From contig JASMAO010000086.1 of the NCBI GenBank assembly GCA_030754315.1, positions 1 through 13,959 on the forward strand: 13,959 nt of DNA, read 5' to 3'. The notes below the pieces were generated by a model. That model was not told the DNA's origin. It saw only the letters and a program-made list of their open reading frames with translations, and did not search any database. Positions 6,660-13,959 of the stretch are shown one piece after another. The DNA is from SAR202 cluster bacterium (GTDB lineage: Bacteria; Chloroflexota; Dehalococcoidia; Lucifugimonadales; JASMAO01). Position numbers and translations under genes: made by a program. Position 1 is the first letter of the stretch; each line of letters starts with the position of its first letter.

Positions 6660-6711
6660 TTTTCACTCCACTACCAATTTGTTTTAACAATATCCGGACG
6701 AAACGTCTCGG

Positions 6712-6720
6712 TGCTATAAT
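6712..6720 (+). promoter_or_regulatory. extended -10 promoter of the aminotransferase
   Basis: TGCTATAAT is a perfect extended -10 (TGn followed by TATAAT). There is no good -35 at 16-18 bases, as is common with extended -10 promoters. A start near 6727 would give a leader of about 61 bases before the TTG at 6788. The same 128-base gap carries the start region of pepA on the other strand. Confidence 0.6.
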
Positions 6721-6787
6721 CGCGATCTTGTCCCTCTTTATCAACATGGATTAGATACATGCGACAGTATTTTACACGGAGGCCAAA

Positions 6788-8077
6788 TTGTTAGGACGCA
6801 AAGTGACTGGAGATCGTGAGCGAGAAACAATCTCGAAAGCTAAAACATTCATGCCTGCAGGCAATGGTAATACGGTGGCTCAGGATGTCATGATTCGAGA
6901 CGGAAAGGGCCCAATAGTCTGGGACATGAGTGGGAATGAGTACATAGATTACCTGCTGGGTTCCGGCCCAATGGTAATCGGACACGCGCATCCCAATGTG
7001 GTCGCTGCTGTTGTAGAGCAGATTGGAAGAGGAAGCACTTTCTTTGCTCCAAATGACTTTGAAGTGGAATTGGCGGAGGAAATAGTAAACGCAGTCCCAT
7101 GTGCAGAACAGGTCAGATTTTTAAGTAGCGGCACCGAAGCAACTCAAATGGCTATGAGAGTTGCCCGCGCCTATAGGAAACGCGAAAAGATACTTAAGTT
7201 CGAAGGTGGTTTCCATGGCATGAACGACTATTCCCTGATGAGTTTAGCACCAAGCTCCCCACCCGATTTCCCGAAACCTTCTCCGGACTCCGCCGGTATT
7301 CCCCATGGTGTCCAATCTTCAGTTCTTGTGGCTCCTTTTAATGACCTGGAAACCACGACAGCTATTATCGATAAACACCACAACGAAATCGCCGGTGTAA
7401 TTGTTGAACCCATGCAACGGGTGATACCCCCTAAGCCCGGTTTCTTACAAGGCCTCAGGGACGTGACTCTACAGTATGAGATCCCTTTGATTTTTGATGA
7501 AATCGTCACTGGATTCAGATTTGCCTACGGGGGCGGCCAAGAATACTATGGAGTTATTCCTGACCTCTGCACGCTTGGCAAAGCGGTCTCTGGTGGATTC
7601 CCAATGTCAGCCGTGGTGGGTCGATCCGAAATGATGGCACACTTTGATTCAGACAGGGTGCCTAGTGACGAATTCATGCCTCAGGTGGGCACGCTAAATG
7701 GCAATCCTGTAGCTGCAATTGCAGGGATTGAGACACTGAAAGTGTTGCGACAAAAAGGCACTTACGAGAAGCTTTTTCAAATCGGACAAAGTATCAAGGA
7801 TGGATTCCAGCGACTGCTTAATGAAGCTGAGATTCCAGCAAAAATCATAGGCGAAGCGCCTATGTTCGACATTCTGTTTACAGATAACGAGATTGTAGAC
7901 TATCGATCTACGTTAACTGCTGACAAAGGCAAAATGGTCAACCTAAACAAACTGCTTATCGAACGTGGTGTTTTCAAAGGTGATGTGAAGTACTACGTAT
8001 CAACAGTCCACACAGAGGAGCACGTAAAACAAACCTTGGATGCCTTCGAGTCAGCCCTACAACAACTCCCAGGATAG
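6788..8077 (+). CDS. HemL-family class III aminotransferase / aminomutase
   Basis: The 429-aa protein is a fold-type I PLP enzyme. PLP-phosphate contacts SSGTEAT (113-119), the base-stacking histidine in GFHGMND (141-147), D237 in IFDEIVTGFRF and the Schiff-base lysine K265 in LGKAVSGGFP are all in place. Overall it is closest to the glutamate-1-semialdehyde 2,1-aminomutase family, but the usual HemL N-terminus and its G-G-V-N-S-P region are replaced by PAGNGNTVAQDV. Other HemL-like enzymes act on varied amino acids, so a role in haem synthesis should not be assumed, and no other haem gene is near. It starts with TTG at 6788 behind GGAGG five bases away; the family's N-terminal region begins near residue 10, which supports this start. 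The hydrolase downstream has its own promoter. Confidence 0.88.
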   Translation: MLGRKVTGDRERETISKAKTFMPAGNGNTVAQDVMIRDGKGPIVWDMSGNEYIDYLLGSGPMVIGHAHPNVVAAVVEQIGRGSTFFAPNDFEVELAEEIVNAVPCAEQVRFLSSGTEATQMAMRVARAYRKREKILKFEGGFHGMNDYSLMSLAPSSPPDFPKPSPDSAGIPHGVQSSVLVAPFNDLETTTAIIDKHHNEIAGVIVEPMQRVIPPKPGFLQGLRDVTLQYEIPLIFDEIVTGFRFAYGGGQEYYGVIPDLCTLGKAVSGGFPMSAVVGRSEMMAHFDSDRVPSDEFMPQVGTLNGNPVAAIAGIETLKVLRQKGTYEKLFQIGQSIKDGFQRLLNEAEIPAKIIGEAPMFDILFTDNEIVDYRSTLTADKGKMVNLNKLLIERGVFKGDVKYYVSTVHTEEHVKQTLDAFESALQQLPG

Positions 8078-8219
8078 CTATTGTTCAGTCAGGGCACACT
8101 TGATTTCAGGTTTGTAGACCAACCGCTCCGGAACTTTAGAACACCTAAGCGTAAGTTTGGTGTTAGTATTAGTGCATCGTCCCGATTTCAACTAAGTCAT
8201 ATTTCAGTGCCTTAGTATC

Positions 8220-8228
8220 TGGTATATT
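8220..8228 (+). promoter_or_regulatory. extended -10 promoter of the MBL-fold hydrolase
   Basis: TGGTATATT is an extended -10 (TGn plus TATATT) without a good -35. It lies in the 192-base gap after the aminotransferase, which shows no terminator hairpin. The leader would be about 35 bases and the ATG at 8270 has a GGGGG six to seven bases upstream. Confidence 0.45.
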
Positions 8229-8269
8229 AACAAAAGCTTCTAGCCGAAACGACTTAATGGGGGCACAAG

Positions 8270-9106
8270 ATGAATCTCGGCGACACATCAGTCCAAATCA
8301 TCACTGATGGAACTTTATTGATGGACGGCGGAGCGATTTTTGGCCAGGTTCCTAAGCCGATTTGGGAAGCAAGTGTTAAATCAGACCGCCGAAACCGAAT
8401 TCGGCTTGGGTTGAATTGTCTCCTGATACAGATGCCCAATACCAACATCCTGGTGGATACTGGGGCTGGCTCAAAAAGAATGGACAGGCTCAAAGATGCC
8501 TATGGTCTCAATGGAAACAAACTTCTCCGCGAGCTAAAAAAGCACTCTTTGACCCCACGTGATATAGATATCGTTTTGCTCACTCACCTCCATTTCGATC
8601 ACGCGGGCGGATGCACGAAGCTCGATCGGTCCGGGAACATAGTTCCAACCTTTCCAAATGCCGATTACATGGTACAAAGCTCAGCATTAGAGGAGGCTTT
8701 GTCACCAAACGAACGTAGCAAGTCTCTTTTTATACGTGACGATTTTCAGCCCCTCCATGACAAGGGAATGTTGAAACCACTACAAGGTGACACAGAGATC
8801 GCCCCGGGTGTTCAGGTAAGACAAACCGACGGTCACTCAAATGGTCATCAAGTGGTACTAATCGAAGGTGGTAGTGAGCGGATAGCATACTTAGCTGATT
8901 TGATACCGACTGCATATCATTTAGCATTGCCTTACATAGCAGCGTTAGATCAGTCCCCAAACGACACTTTGAATCAAAAAAGAGAAATACTTGATATGGC
9001 CATCAGTGGGGGATGGCTGCTGGTATTCGGACACGGACTAGATCAAAAAGCTGGTTACGTAGAGGAACGTAAGGGCCGCCTTAGTTTGCTACCAGTAGAC
9101 ATGTGA
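8270..9106 (+). CDS. MBL-fold metallo-hydrolase
   Basis: The 278-aa protein has the metallo-beta-lactamase fold with the di-zinc motif THLHFDHAGG (H106, H108, D110, H111), a third histidine in TDGHSNGH (H189 or H193), the bridging aspartate D210 in YLAD, and a C-terminal histidine H255 in VFGHG. The early LVDTGAG (61-67) strand-turn is typical. Length and layout suit the lactonase-like or general hydrolase branch rather than glyoxalase II (no G-H-T-P-G repeat) or RNase Z/J (no beta-CASP insert). The substrate is not readable. There is no signal peptide, so it is cytoplasmic. It ends 11 bases from the converging mtaB stop, so the 3' ends of both messages probably overlap. Confidence 0.9.
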   Translation: MNLGDTSVQIITDGTLLMDGGAIFGQVPKPIWEASVKSDRRNRIRLGLNCLLIQMPNTNILVDTGAGSKRMDRLKDAYGLNGNKLLRELKKHSLTPRDIDIVLLTHLHFDHAGGCTKLDRSGNIVPTFPNADYMVQSSALEEALSPNERSKSLFIRDDFQPLHDKGMLKPLQGDTEIAPGVQVRQTDGHSNGHQVVLIEGGSERIAYLADLIPTAYHLALPYIAALDQSPNDTLNQKREILDMAISGGWLLVFGHGLDQKAGYVEERKGRLSLLPVDM

Positions 9107-9117
9107 GTTCTGGAAAA

Positions 9118-10437
9118 TTATATGAGTTCTACAGATACCATCTCATCTTTGGCATCGCACAAACGCGCATCAGTGATTTCGTTGGCAAGCCACCGTTGGC
9201 TTAAGCAAGTGACTTTCACGTAATTGTCAGTAATTCCCTTCCATAGATAAGGGCCTTGTCCGGATTCCGACCCTTCCCACAAAACGGATCTGATCGAACC
9301 CACCAAGCCTTTTCTGAATTCCATTGCGCTAATTTGACCCAAATCAATAATGCGTGAAACTCTTTCGAGGATTTGAGTGCGTGGGACAGTGTCAGAAAAG
9401 TAAGAGGCGCTGGTCCCAGGACGTTCAGAGTATGGAAATACATGCATTTTTGCAAACATGGCGTTATCAACCAGTCTGCATGTCTCTGAAAATTGTGATT
9501 CGGTTTCACCAGGGAATCCAACGATGATATCAGTGGATATGGCAGCATTAGGAACCATACTGCGTATTAGATTTACAGCATTTAGGTACTCCTCTCCTGT
9601 GTAACGGCGTTTCATTTTTTTCAATATCTGGTCACTACCACTTTGGAGGGGCATGTGAAAATGAGGGCATAACCTAGAATTTGCCCATGATGATATTAAA
9701 TCAGGTTCGATTTCCTGAGGCTGGAGCGAAGACACTCGTAACCTCATTACTTCCGTCTCATCCAGAATGCGTTCGATCAGGCCAGAGAGAGTAACCTCAT
9801 CCTGATCTAATCCATAGGTCCCCAACTGGGTACCGGTGAGAACTACTTCCTTATAGCCTTCTTGGACCCGTTGGCCTATCACACGTACAATCGAGTCCGA
9901 TGGTCTGCTACGTTCCCGGCCACGCACCTTTGGGACGATACAGTAAGAGCAAACTTGATCACAGCCCTCTTGAATCTTAACCATAGCCCGTGTACGGGCT
10001 ATTTTAGGAGATGCTGCATTTGGTACATCACCTATGGCACATGGGACAGGTACGAAACCCCTCCACTCCCCAACCTGCCGAACGAGAGTAGATTTGTCCT
10101 TATTACCAACAATAAGATCAACTTCGTCTAAGGAGGATAAGGCCTCGGGTGAACGTTGAGGGTAACATCCAGCAGCGACTATCGTGGCTTCAGGATTGCG
10201 GCGACGTGCCGATCGAATAGTATGCCGAGCCTTACGATCAGCAACGTGGGTAATTGTACAGGTGTTTACAACATAGATGTCTACAGAATCTTTGCTCGAT
10301 AAAACCGAATACCCTGCCTGCACAAATTCACGTGCCAGATCAGCAGAATCGGCCTGATTCAATTTACAACCGTGAGTTTCGATAGCAACAGATGGAGGGT
10401 GATCAGTGGAGAATCCGTGCATTAATTGGTAGTCCAT
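9118..10437 (-). CDS. mtaB: tRNA threonylcarbamoyladenosine methylthiotransferase MtaB
   Basis: MtaB adds a methylthio group to C2 of t6A37 in ANN-decoding tRNAs, using SAM and two iron-sulfur clusters. The N-terminal UPF0004 domain carries the three auxiliary-cluster cysteines: C24 in THGCKLNQADS, C60 in VVNTCTITH and C91 in AAGCYPQRS. The radical-SAM domain has CDQVCSYC (C159, C163, C166) and the downstream S-S-L-Q-P and H-M-P-L-Q-S-G-S motifs. A C-terminal TRAM-like segment is present. THGCKLNQ, rather than the TYGCQMN type of MiaB, supports MtaB over MiaB or RimO. At 439 aa the gene is full length. No clear Shine-Dalgarno precedes ATG 10437; an in-frame ATG at 10422 is an alternative. A TATACT lies at 10465-10460. 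Confidence 0.92.
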   Translation of the reverse strand: MDYQLMHGFSTDHPPSVAIETHGCKLNQADSADLAREFVQAGYSVLSSKDSVDIYVVNTCTITHVADRKARHTIRSARRRNPEATIVAAGCYPQRSPEALSSLDEVDLIVGNKDKSTLVRQVGEWRGFVPVPCAIGDVPNAASPKIARTRAMVKIQEGCDQVCSYCIVPKVRGRERSRPSDSIVRVIGQRVQEGYKEVVLTGTQLGTYGLDQDEVTLSGLIERILDETEVMRLRVSSLQPQEIEPDLISSWANSRLCPHFHMPLQSGSDQILKKMKRRYTGEEYLNAVNLIRSMVPNAAISTDIIVGFPGETESQFSETCRLVDNAMFAKMHVFPYSERPGTSASYFSDTVPRTQILERVSRIIDLGQISAMEFRKGLVGSIRSVLWEGSESGQGPYLWKGITDNYVKVTCLSQRWLANEITDARLCDAKDEMVSVELI

Positions 10438-10459
10438 TCCAGAGCTAATGAGTCGTGAT

Positions 10460-10465
10460 AGTATA
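10460..10465 (-). promoter_or_regulatory. possible -10 of mtaB
   Basis: TATACT on the minus strand ends 22 bases before the mtaB ATG and would give a leader of about 15 bases, consistent with the absence of a Shine-Dalgarno. No good -35 is seen at the right distance. Confidence 0.25.
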
Positions 10466-10709
10466 CGCTTCCCGGCCGTGGACTAGAAAGATCGAGTATC
10501 CCAAGACAGTAATTAGATTAGAGAGGTATGAACCACGTTGTAAAAACCAAAAAGAAAGAAAGCGTGTTTAAACACTTAAACAGTTTGGCAAATCTAAAGT
10601 GGTCCACGCCGAAAACTTTCCTAACAATTTCGGGTGGCTCAACCATCTTGCACTAATCAGAAAGTGCTTTATTTGGTTTGAGAAGTCGGAAGCACGTCAT
10701 TGATTAGAG

Positions 10710-10715
10710 TATAAT
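10710..10715 (+). promoter_or_regulatory. -10 element of the glutaredoxin-fabF unit
   Basis: A perfect TATAAT lies 28 bases before the ATG at 10744. No -35 at 16-18 bases is evident and the TGn extension is absent. Transcription would start near 10722, giving a short leader that contains the GGAGG ribosome binding site. Confidence 0.5.
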
Positions 10716-10743
10716 TCTGCTGAGAATCGTATTGGAGGCTAGA

Positions 10744-10995
10744 ATGCCACAGAGCAAAATTGTGATATACGGAGGCACGTGGTGCAGTGATTGCCGTCGT
10801 GCTAAACGTTTCTTTGATAGTCACAAAATCCAATACCAATGGGTCGATTTAGACAATGATACAGAGGCTTTAGGCTATGTCTTAACGGTGAACAACGGGA
10901 AGCGTGTAATCCCAACCATCGTGTTCGAAGACGGCTCCGTGTTGGTTGAGCCAACGGATGCAGAACTATCGGAAAAACTTTCAATAACTCGCTGA
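10744..10995 (+). CDS. mycoredoxin-like glutaredoxin (CSDC active site)
   Basis: The 83-aa product is a single thioredoxin-fold domain. KIVIYGGTWCSDCRRAKRFF (5-24) gives the first strand and the active-site C14-S-D-C17, the second strand is YQWVDLD, and the cis-proline loop is RVIPTIVF with P57. The final VLVEPTDAEL helix is the usual end of the NrdH/mycoredoxin group. Such proteins reduce disulfides, often with mycothiol or another low-molecular-weight thiol. Start choice: an in-frame TTG at 10732 would add four residues, but its own bases form the GGAGG of the ATG at 10744 with five-base spacing, so ATG is preferred. The gene sits 27 bases before fabF on the same strand, probably co-transcribed. 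Confidence 0.92.
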   Translation: MPQSKIVIYGGTWCSDCRRAKRFFDSHKIQYQWVDLDNDTEALGYVLTVNNGKRVIPTIVFEDGSVLVEPTDAELSEKLSITR

Positions 10996-11022
10996 ATTTC
11001 CCTATGTTAGGAATATCTGAAT

Positions 11023-12282
11023 TTGGCAGGTTATAACCAGATAAAAGGTCGCGTGGTAGTGACCGGAATCGGCATTGTCAGCCCGGTTGGGCTAGACGCC
11101 ATAACGACCTGGGAAAATCTATTAGCCGGTAAGAGCGGGATAGGCCGTATCGCATCTTTCGATGCAGAGGGATTTGAGACAACTATAGCTGCTGAAGTCA
11201 AAGGATTCGAACCGACCGATTACGTAAGCCGGAAAGATGCTCGTCGGATGGACAGATTCGTTCAACTGGCCGCTGCCGCAACTATCCAGGCTGTTGATAA
11301 TGCATATTTAAACTTCAACTGTCTAGACGATGAACGGACTGCTGTTATCATCGCCAGTGGTATAGGTGGAATCAGCACGCTTTCCAAGCAGTACGGTGAG
11401 ATGAGTAGCAAGGGGCCTTCACGTGTTAGCCCATTCTTGATACCCATGATGCTTCCTGACATGGCATCAGGCCAAATTTCCATGCTTTTAGGCGCCAAAG
11501 GCCCAAACTACGCACCTGTATCAGCGTGTTCAAGTGGCGCAGACGCGCTTGGGCAGGCTTTTAGACTTATCCAACATGGTACCGCAGACATAGTTTTTTC
11601 TGGTGGCGCAGAGGCTGCAATTTGCCCAATAGGAGTAGCTGGCTTTAATTCTTGTAAGGCACTTTCAACGCGGAATGATGTCCCGGAGAAGGCGTCTAGG
11701 CCGTTCGATGCCGAACGGGATGGTTTTGTGTTAGGCGAGGGCGCGGCTGTACTAGTAATCGAGAGTATCGAATCAGCCGTGACGCGTGGAGTAGAACCTA
11801 TCATCGAGATCATTGGCTACGCTTCAACGGCAGACGCCCATCACATTACGCACCCTACGCCCGACGGAGAAGGGGGAGCCAGAGCCATGCAGTTAGCATT
11901 GTACGACGCAAATATATCTCCCAAAGAAATTGATTACATCAACGCTCACGGCACCTCCACACAGATCAACGATAGGTGTGAGACAATGGCAATCAAAACC
12001 GTTTTCGGGCAACACTCCTACAAAATCCCAATCAGTTCGACTAAGTCTATGACCGGTCATTTACTTGGGGCATGCGGTGCACTCGAGGCTGCCGTTTCCG
12101 CAATGTCTATCAAAAATTGGGTAGCACCTCCGACTATTAACTTGGAATTCCCGGACGCCGATTGTGACCTAGATTACATCCCCCATATTCCTCGGAGAGG
12201 CGAAATCAAAACCGCGATGAGCAATTCATTTGGTTTTGGGGGCCATAACGCAAGCCTTATTTTTCAGGCTTTTGATGAATAG
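11023..12282 (+). CDS. fabF: beta-ketoacyl-ACP synthase II (FabF)
   Basis: FabF condenses malonyl-ACP with an acyl-ACP in fatty acid chain elongation in the cytoplasm. The 419-aa protein is a complete thiolase-fold KAS enzyme: nucleophile C169 in VSACSSGADAL, H309 in NAHGTSTQIND, K341 and H346 in STKSMTGHLLGACGALEA, and the closing NSFGFGGHNAS. ACSSG is a variant of the usual ACASG. The start is TTG at 11023 with AGGA about ten bases upstream; an ATG at 11004 is out of frame and a TAG at 11008-11010 closes the frame upstream. The first strand RVVVTGIG begins at residue 10, as expected. It is probably co-transcribed with the glutaredoxin gene; recJ follows after 51 bases. No ACP or other fab genes are near. 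Confidence 0.95.
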   Translation: MAGYNQIKGRVVVTGIGIVSPVGLDAITTWENLLAGKSGIGRIASFDAEGFETTIAAEVKGFEPTDYVSRKDARRMDRFVQLAAAATIQAVDNAYLNFNCLDDERTAVIIASGIGGISTLSKQYGEMSSKGPSRVSPFLIPMMLPDMASGQISMLLGAKGPNYAPVSACSSGADALGQAFRLIQHGTADIVFSGGAEAAICPIGVAGFNSCKALSTRNDVPEKASRPFDAERDGFVLGEGAAVLVIESIESAVTRGVEPIIEIIGYASTADAHHITHPTPDGEGGARAMQLALYDANISPKEIDYINAHGTSTQINDRCETMAIKTVFGQHSYKIPISSTKSMTGHLLGACGALEAAVSAMSIKNWVAPPTINLEFPDADCDLDYIPHIPRRGEIKTAMSNSFGFGGHNASLIFQAFDE

Positions 12283-12333
12283 GGCCTTCCTACTCCAACC
12301 CACTAGATGGATTTCTCCGTGAGCGGGAAATAG

Positions 12334-13959
12334 ATGCCCCAGAAAGCCTGGCAAATACTCCCCCACCCACCACCTGGCTTAAGCCAGTCTCTGTCCCTAA
12401 CGTTTTTCCAAACTACCCTCTTATACCACCGTGGCGCCATTAACCCCGAAGACATAAAGGCGTTCCTGTCAGTAGATTCCAGGCTTTCAACCGATCCATT
12501 GATTCTACCGGACATGGGAAAGGCTGTGGCCCGAATTGAACAGGCGGTGGCACGTAGAGAAACCGTCGGAATTTTCGGTGATTTTGATGTAGATGGTATA
12601 ACTGCGACAGCGATCCTTGTTTTGGGCCTGAAAAACATTGGCCTGACTACAATACCATACCTGCCGGATCGTAAAGATGAAGGGCATGGGCTCAATTCGG
12701 AAGCCGTCGCTGTACTACGAGCACAAGGCACAACACTCATGATCACTGCGGACTGTGGCACTAACTCTTCGATGGAAATCGAACTTGGTTCTTCTTTAGG
12801 TATGGACACAGTGGTGACAGACCACCACACCGTCCAGGAGTCCTTTGCTGGAGCCGTGGCTGTAATCAACCCGCAGCGAGAAGACTCCCATGTTCGTGAT
12901 TCGGTACTTACGGGTGCAGGCCTCGCTTACAAATTGGTGGAAGCAGTATATTCCTCCCTAGGAAAATCTCTCCCAGATGATTTGGTTGGTTTAGCAGCAC
13001 TTGGGACGGTGGCAGACGTAGGACCACTCCAAAAGGAAAATCGATTTATTGTCAAACGAGGGCTAGAAGCTTTAAGCCATACCAAGCGTCCTGGAATTCA
13101 AGCCCTTATATCTAAATCACGACAGACTAAAGATTCGTTAAATACAGAAACCCTGTCGTTCTGGCTTATTCCCAGGTTAAATGCAGCGGGAAGACTCGGA
13201 GACGCAAAGCTAAGCCTTGACCTTCTCACAACCGATTCACCATCCACTGCGGAAAGAATTGCTGACGAACTCAATGAGATCAACGCAAAACGTCGGGAAA
13301 TCAGTGATGAAGCATACCTCCAGGCAAGTGAACAAATCTTGCAGTCTGGTCCAGAATTGCCCCTGGTCCTCATGGTGGAAAATGAGAACTGGGTGCCCGG
13401 GGTTCTGGGATTAATAGCCGGAAGACTGGCAGAAGAGTATTACCGCCCAGTTATCGCAGCCACCAATGACAAAGATATATGTCGTGCCAGCGCCCGCAGC
13501 ATACCCGAGTTCAACATATCCGCGGCACTAGAGGAAAACGAAGAACTCCTCCTTCGGTTTGGTGGACACCCAATGGCAGCTGGTTTTTCAGCCTCATTGA
13601 GAAACTTGCCAACTCTCATGAAAAGCATCACTGAACGCGCGGAAAAACAGCTCAACCCTTCCGAATTGGTACCATCCATAAAAATCGATGCAGAAATTGG
13701 GCCATCCGAGGTTTCAGGAAACAATTTCAAATTCATCAAGAGGCTGGAACCTTTCGGCGCCGGAAATCCCGAGCCCATCTTCCTCAATAGGGGAGCTCAA
13801 GTAATAAGCGCCCGTATGGTCGGTGCTGACAAAAGACACACCCAGATGCAAATAGACTGTGATGGTACCTGGTGGAACGCAATCGCATTCCATCAAGATC
13901 ACAATCTGAAACCCGGGGACCAGATCGATATTGTCTACAAGATGACATTAAATGAGTGG
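12334..13959 (+). CDS. recJ: single-stranded-DNA exonuclease RecJ (partial, C-terminus beyond window)
   Basis: The frame is open for 542 codons to the right edge and is N-terminally complete. RecJ degrades single-stranded DNA 5' to 3' in recombination and mismatch repair, using manganese or magnesium. The DHH core shows DFDVDG (83-88; usually DYDxDG), R113 and H118 in LPDRKDEGHGLN, the D-C-G motif at 140-142, TDHH (162-165), GTVAD (224-228) and RLNAAGRL (281-288). The DHHA1 part has WVPGVLGLIAGRL (about 350) and FGGHPMAAGFS (about 408), and the OB-type domain begins near 450. ATG 12334 has GGGA five to six bases upstream. An eight-codon frame (ATG 12307 to TAG 12331-12333) ends directly against this ATG in the same phase, so the start cannot be further upstream without reading through a stop. 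Confidence 0.95.
   Translation, partial: MPQKAWQILPHPPPGLSQSLSLTFFQTTLLYHRGAINPEDIKAFLSVDSRLSTDPLILPDMGKAVARIEQAVARRETVGIFGDFDVDGITATAILVLGLKNIGLTTIPYLPDRKDEGHGLNSEAVAVLRAQGTTLMITADCGTNSSMEIELGSSLGMDTVVTDHHTVQESFAGAVAVINPQREDSHVRDSVLTGAGLAYKLVEAVYSSLGKSLPDDLVGLAALGTVADVGPLQKENRFIVKRGLEALSHTKRPGIQALISKSRQTKDSLNTETLSFWLIPRLNAAGRLGDAKLSLDLLTTDSPSTAERIADELNEINAKRREISDEAYLQASEQILQSGPELPLVLMVENENWVPGVLGLIAGRLAEEYYRPVIAATNDKDICRASARSIPEFNISAALEENEELLLRFGGHPMAAGFSASLRNLPTLMKSITERAEKQLNPSELVPSIKIDAEIGPSEVSGNNFKFIKRLEPFGAGNPEPIFLNRGAQVISARMVGADKRHTQMQIDCDGTWWNAIAFHQDHNLKPGDQIDIVYKMTLNEW

Larger units (their letters stand above)
10438..10743. other. 306-base divergent gap between mtaB and the glutaredoxin gene
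   Basis: It holds the probable -10 elements of both neighbours and an exact 12-base palindrome GTGTTTAAACAC (10564-10575). A 42-codon plus-strand frame runs from ATG 10528 to TAA 10654-10656 and begins MNHVVKTKKKESVFKH, basic at the N-terminus. Its AGAGG lies only one base before the ATG, too close for a normal ribosome binding site, and it has no family I recognise, so I do not call it a gene. No terminator is seen. Confidence 0.5.

Noticed and set aside
6697..6707. GACG-AAA-CGTC dyad between pepA and the aminotransferase as an operator
   Set aside because: Four-base arms with a three-base centre are frequent by chance and no regulator is linked to it.
4318..11220. Shared ggattcgaacc string in tRNA-Arg (4331-4341) and in fabF near 11203 as a possible attachment-site pair
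   Set aside because: The match is only about 11 bases, is the common T-arm sequence, and the second copy sits within a conserved gene.
12303..12869. 188-codon minus-strand frame opposite the start of recJ
   Set aside because: The plus strand carries the DHH motifs of RecJ in an unbroken frame; the minus frame is its shadow.

Overview
The window is a bacterial chromosome segment of moderate GC, roughly half by eye and not computed. It carries mostly housekeeping genes on the right and a more accessory, partly decayed block on the left. The style of the proteins (HemL-like aminotransferase, mycoredoxin-like glutaredoxin, MtaB, spermidine-synthase-like protein with the LMSSLFTV motif, RecJ beginning with a W-x-L-P segment) and the loose, non-operonic layout suggest a Chloroflexota-type organism, perhaps the marine SAR202/Dehalococcoidia group. 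That is an inference from general resemblance; no marker gene settles it.

Left block (1 to about 4170), all on the minus strand. In order of transcription it holds a pentapeptide-repeat protein, a spermidine-synthase-like SAM-fold protein, a 12-TM MFS transporter, a 5'-truncated amino-acid ABC transporter ATPase, a SnoaL/NTF2-like gene broken by one in-frame TAA, and the first 19 codons of a probable DUF1989 (urea carboxylase-associated) protein. Two adjacent broken genes mark local gene decay, and the ABC remnant directly follows the MFS gene as if a deletion had joined them.

Middle (4266 to 6659), also minus strand. tRNA-Arg(TCG) is followed by a hairpin that pairs better in its own transcript than in the opposite one. 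Then come tRNA-His(GTG) with the expected G-1:C73 pair, a small winged-helix regulator, and an M17 leucyl aminopeptidase with all metal and catalytic residues present. The tRNA pair is the boundary between the accessory block and the conserved genes.

Right block (6788 to the end). A HemL-family class III aminotransferase (TTG start, strong SD) and a metallo-beta-lactamase-fold hydrolase run on the plus strand, each behind an extended -10 promoter (TGnTATAAT or TGnTATATT). MtaB, a tRNA methylthiotransferase, converges on the hydrolase with an 11-base gap. A mycoredoxin-like glutaredoxin and FabF (probable operon, 27-base gap) lead into recJ, which is open to the right edge. Links to general metabolism are clear: tRNA modification, fatty acid elongation, DNA repair, peptide turnover and thiol redox.

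I found no CRISPR array, insertion sequence, phage gene or obvious new multi-gene system. The best leads are the two broken genes, the 240-base internal duplication in the pentapeptide gene (exactly four beta-helix coils), and several small unexplained open frames.
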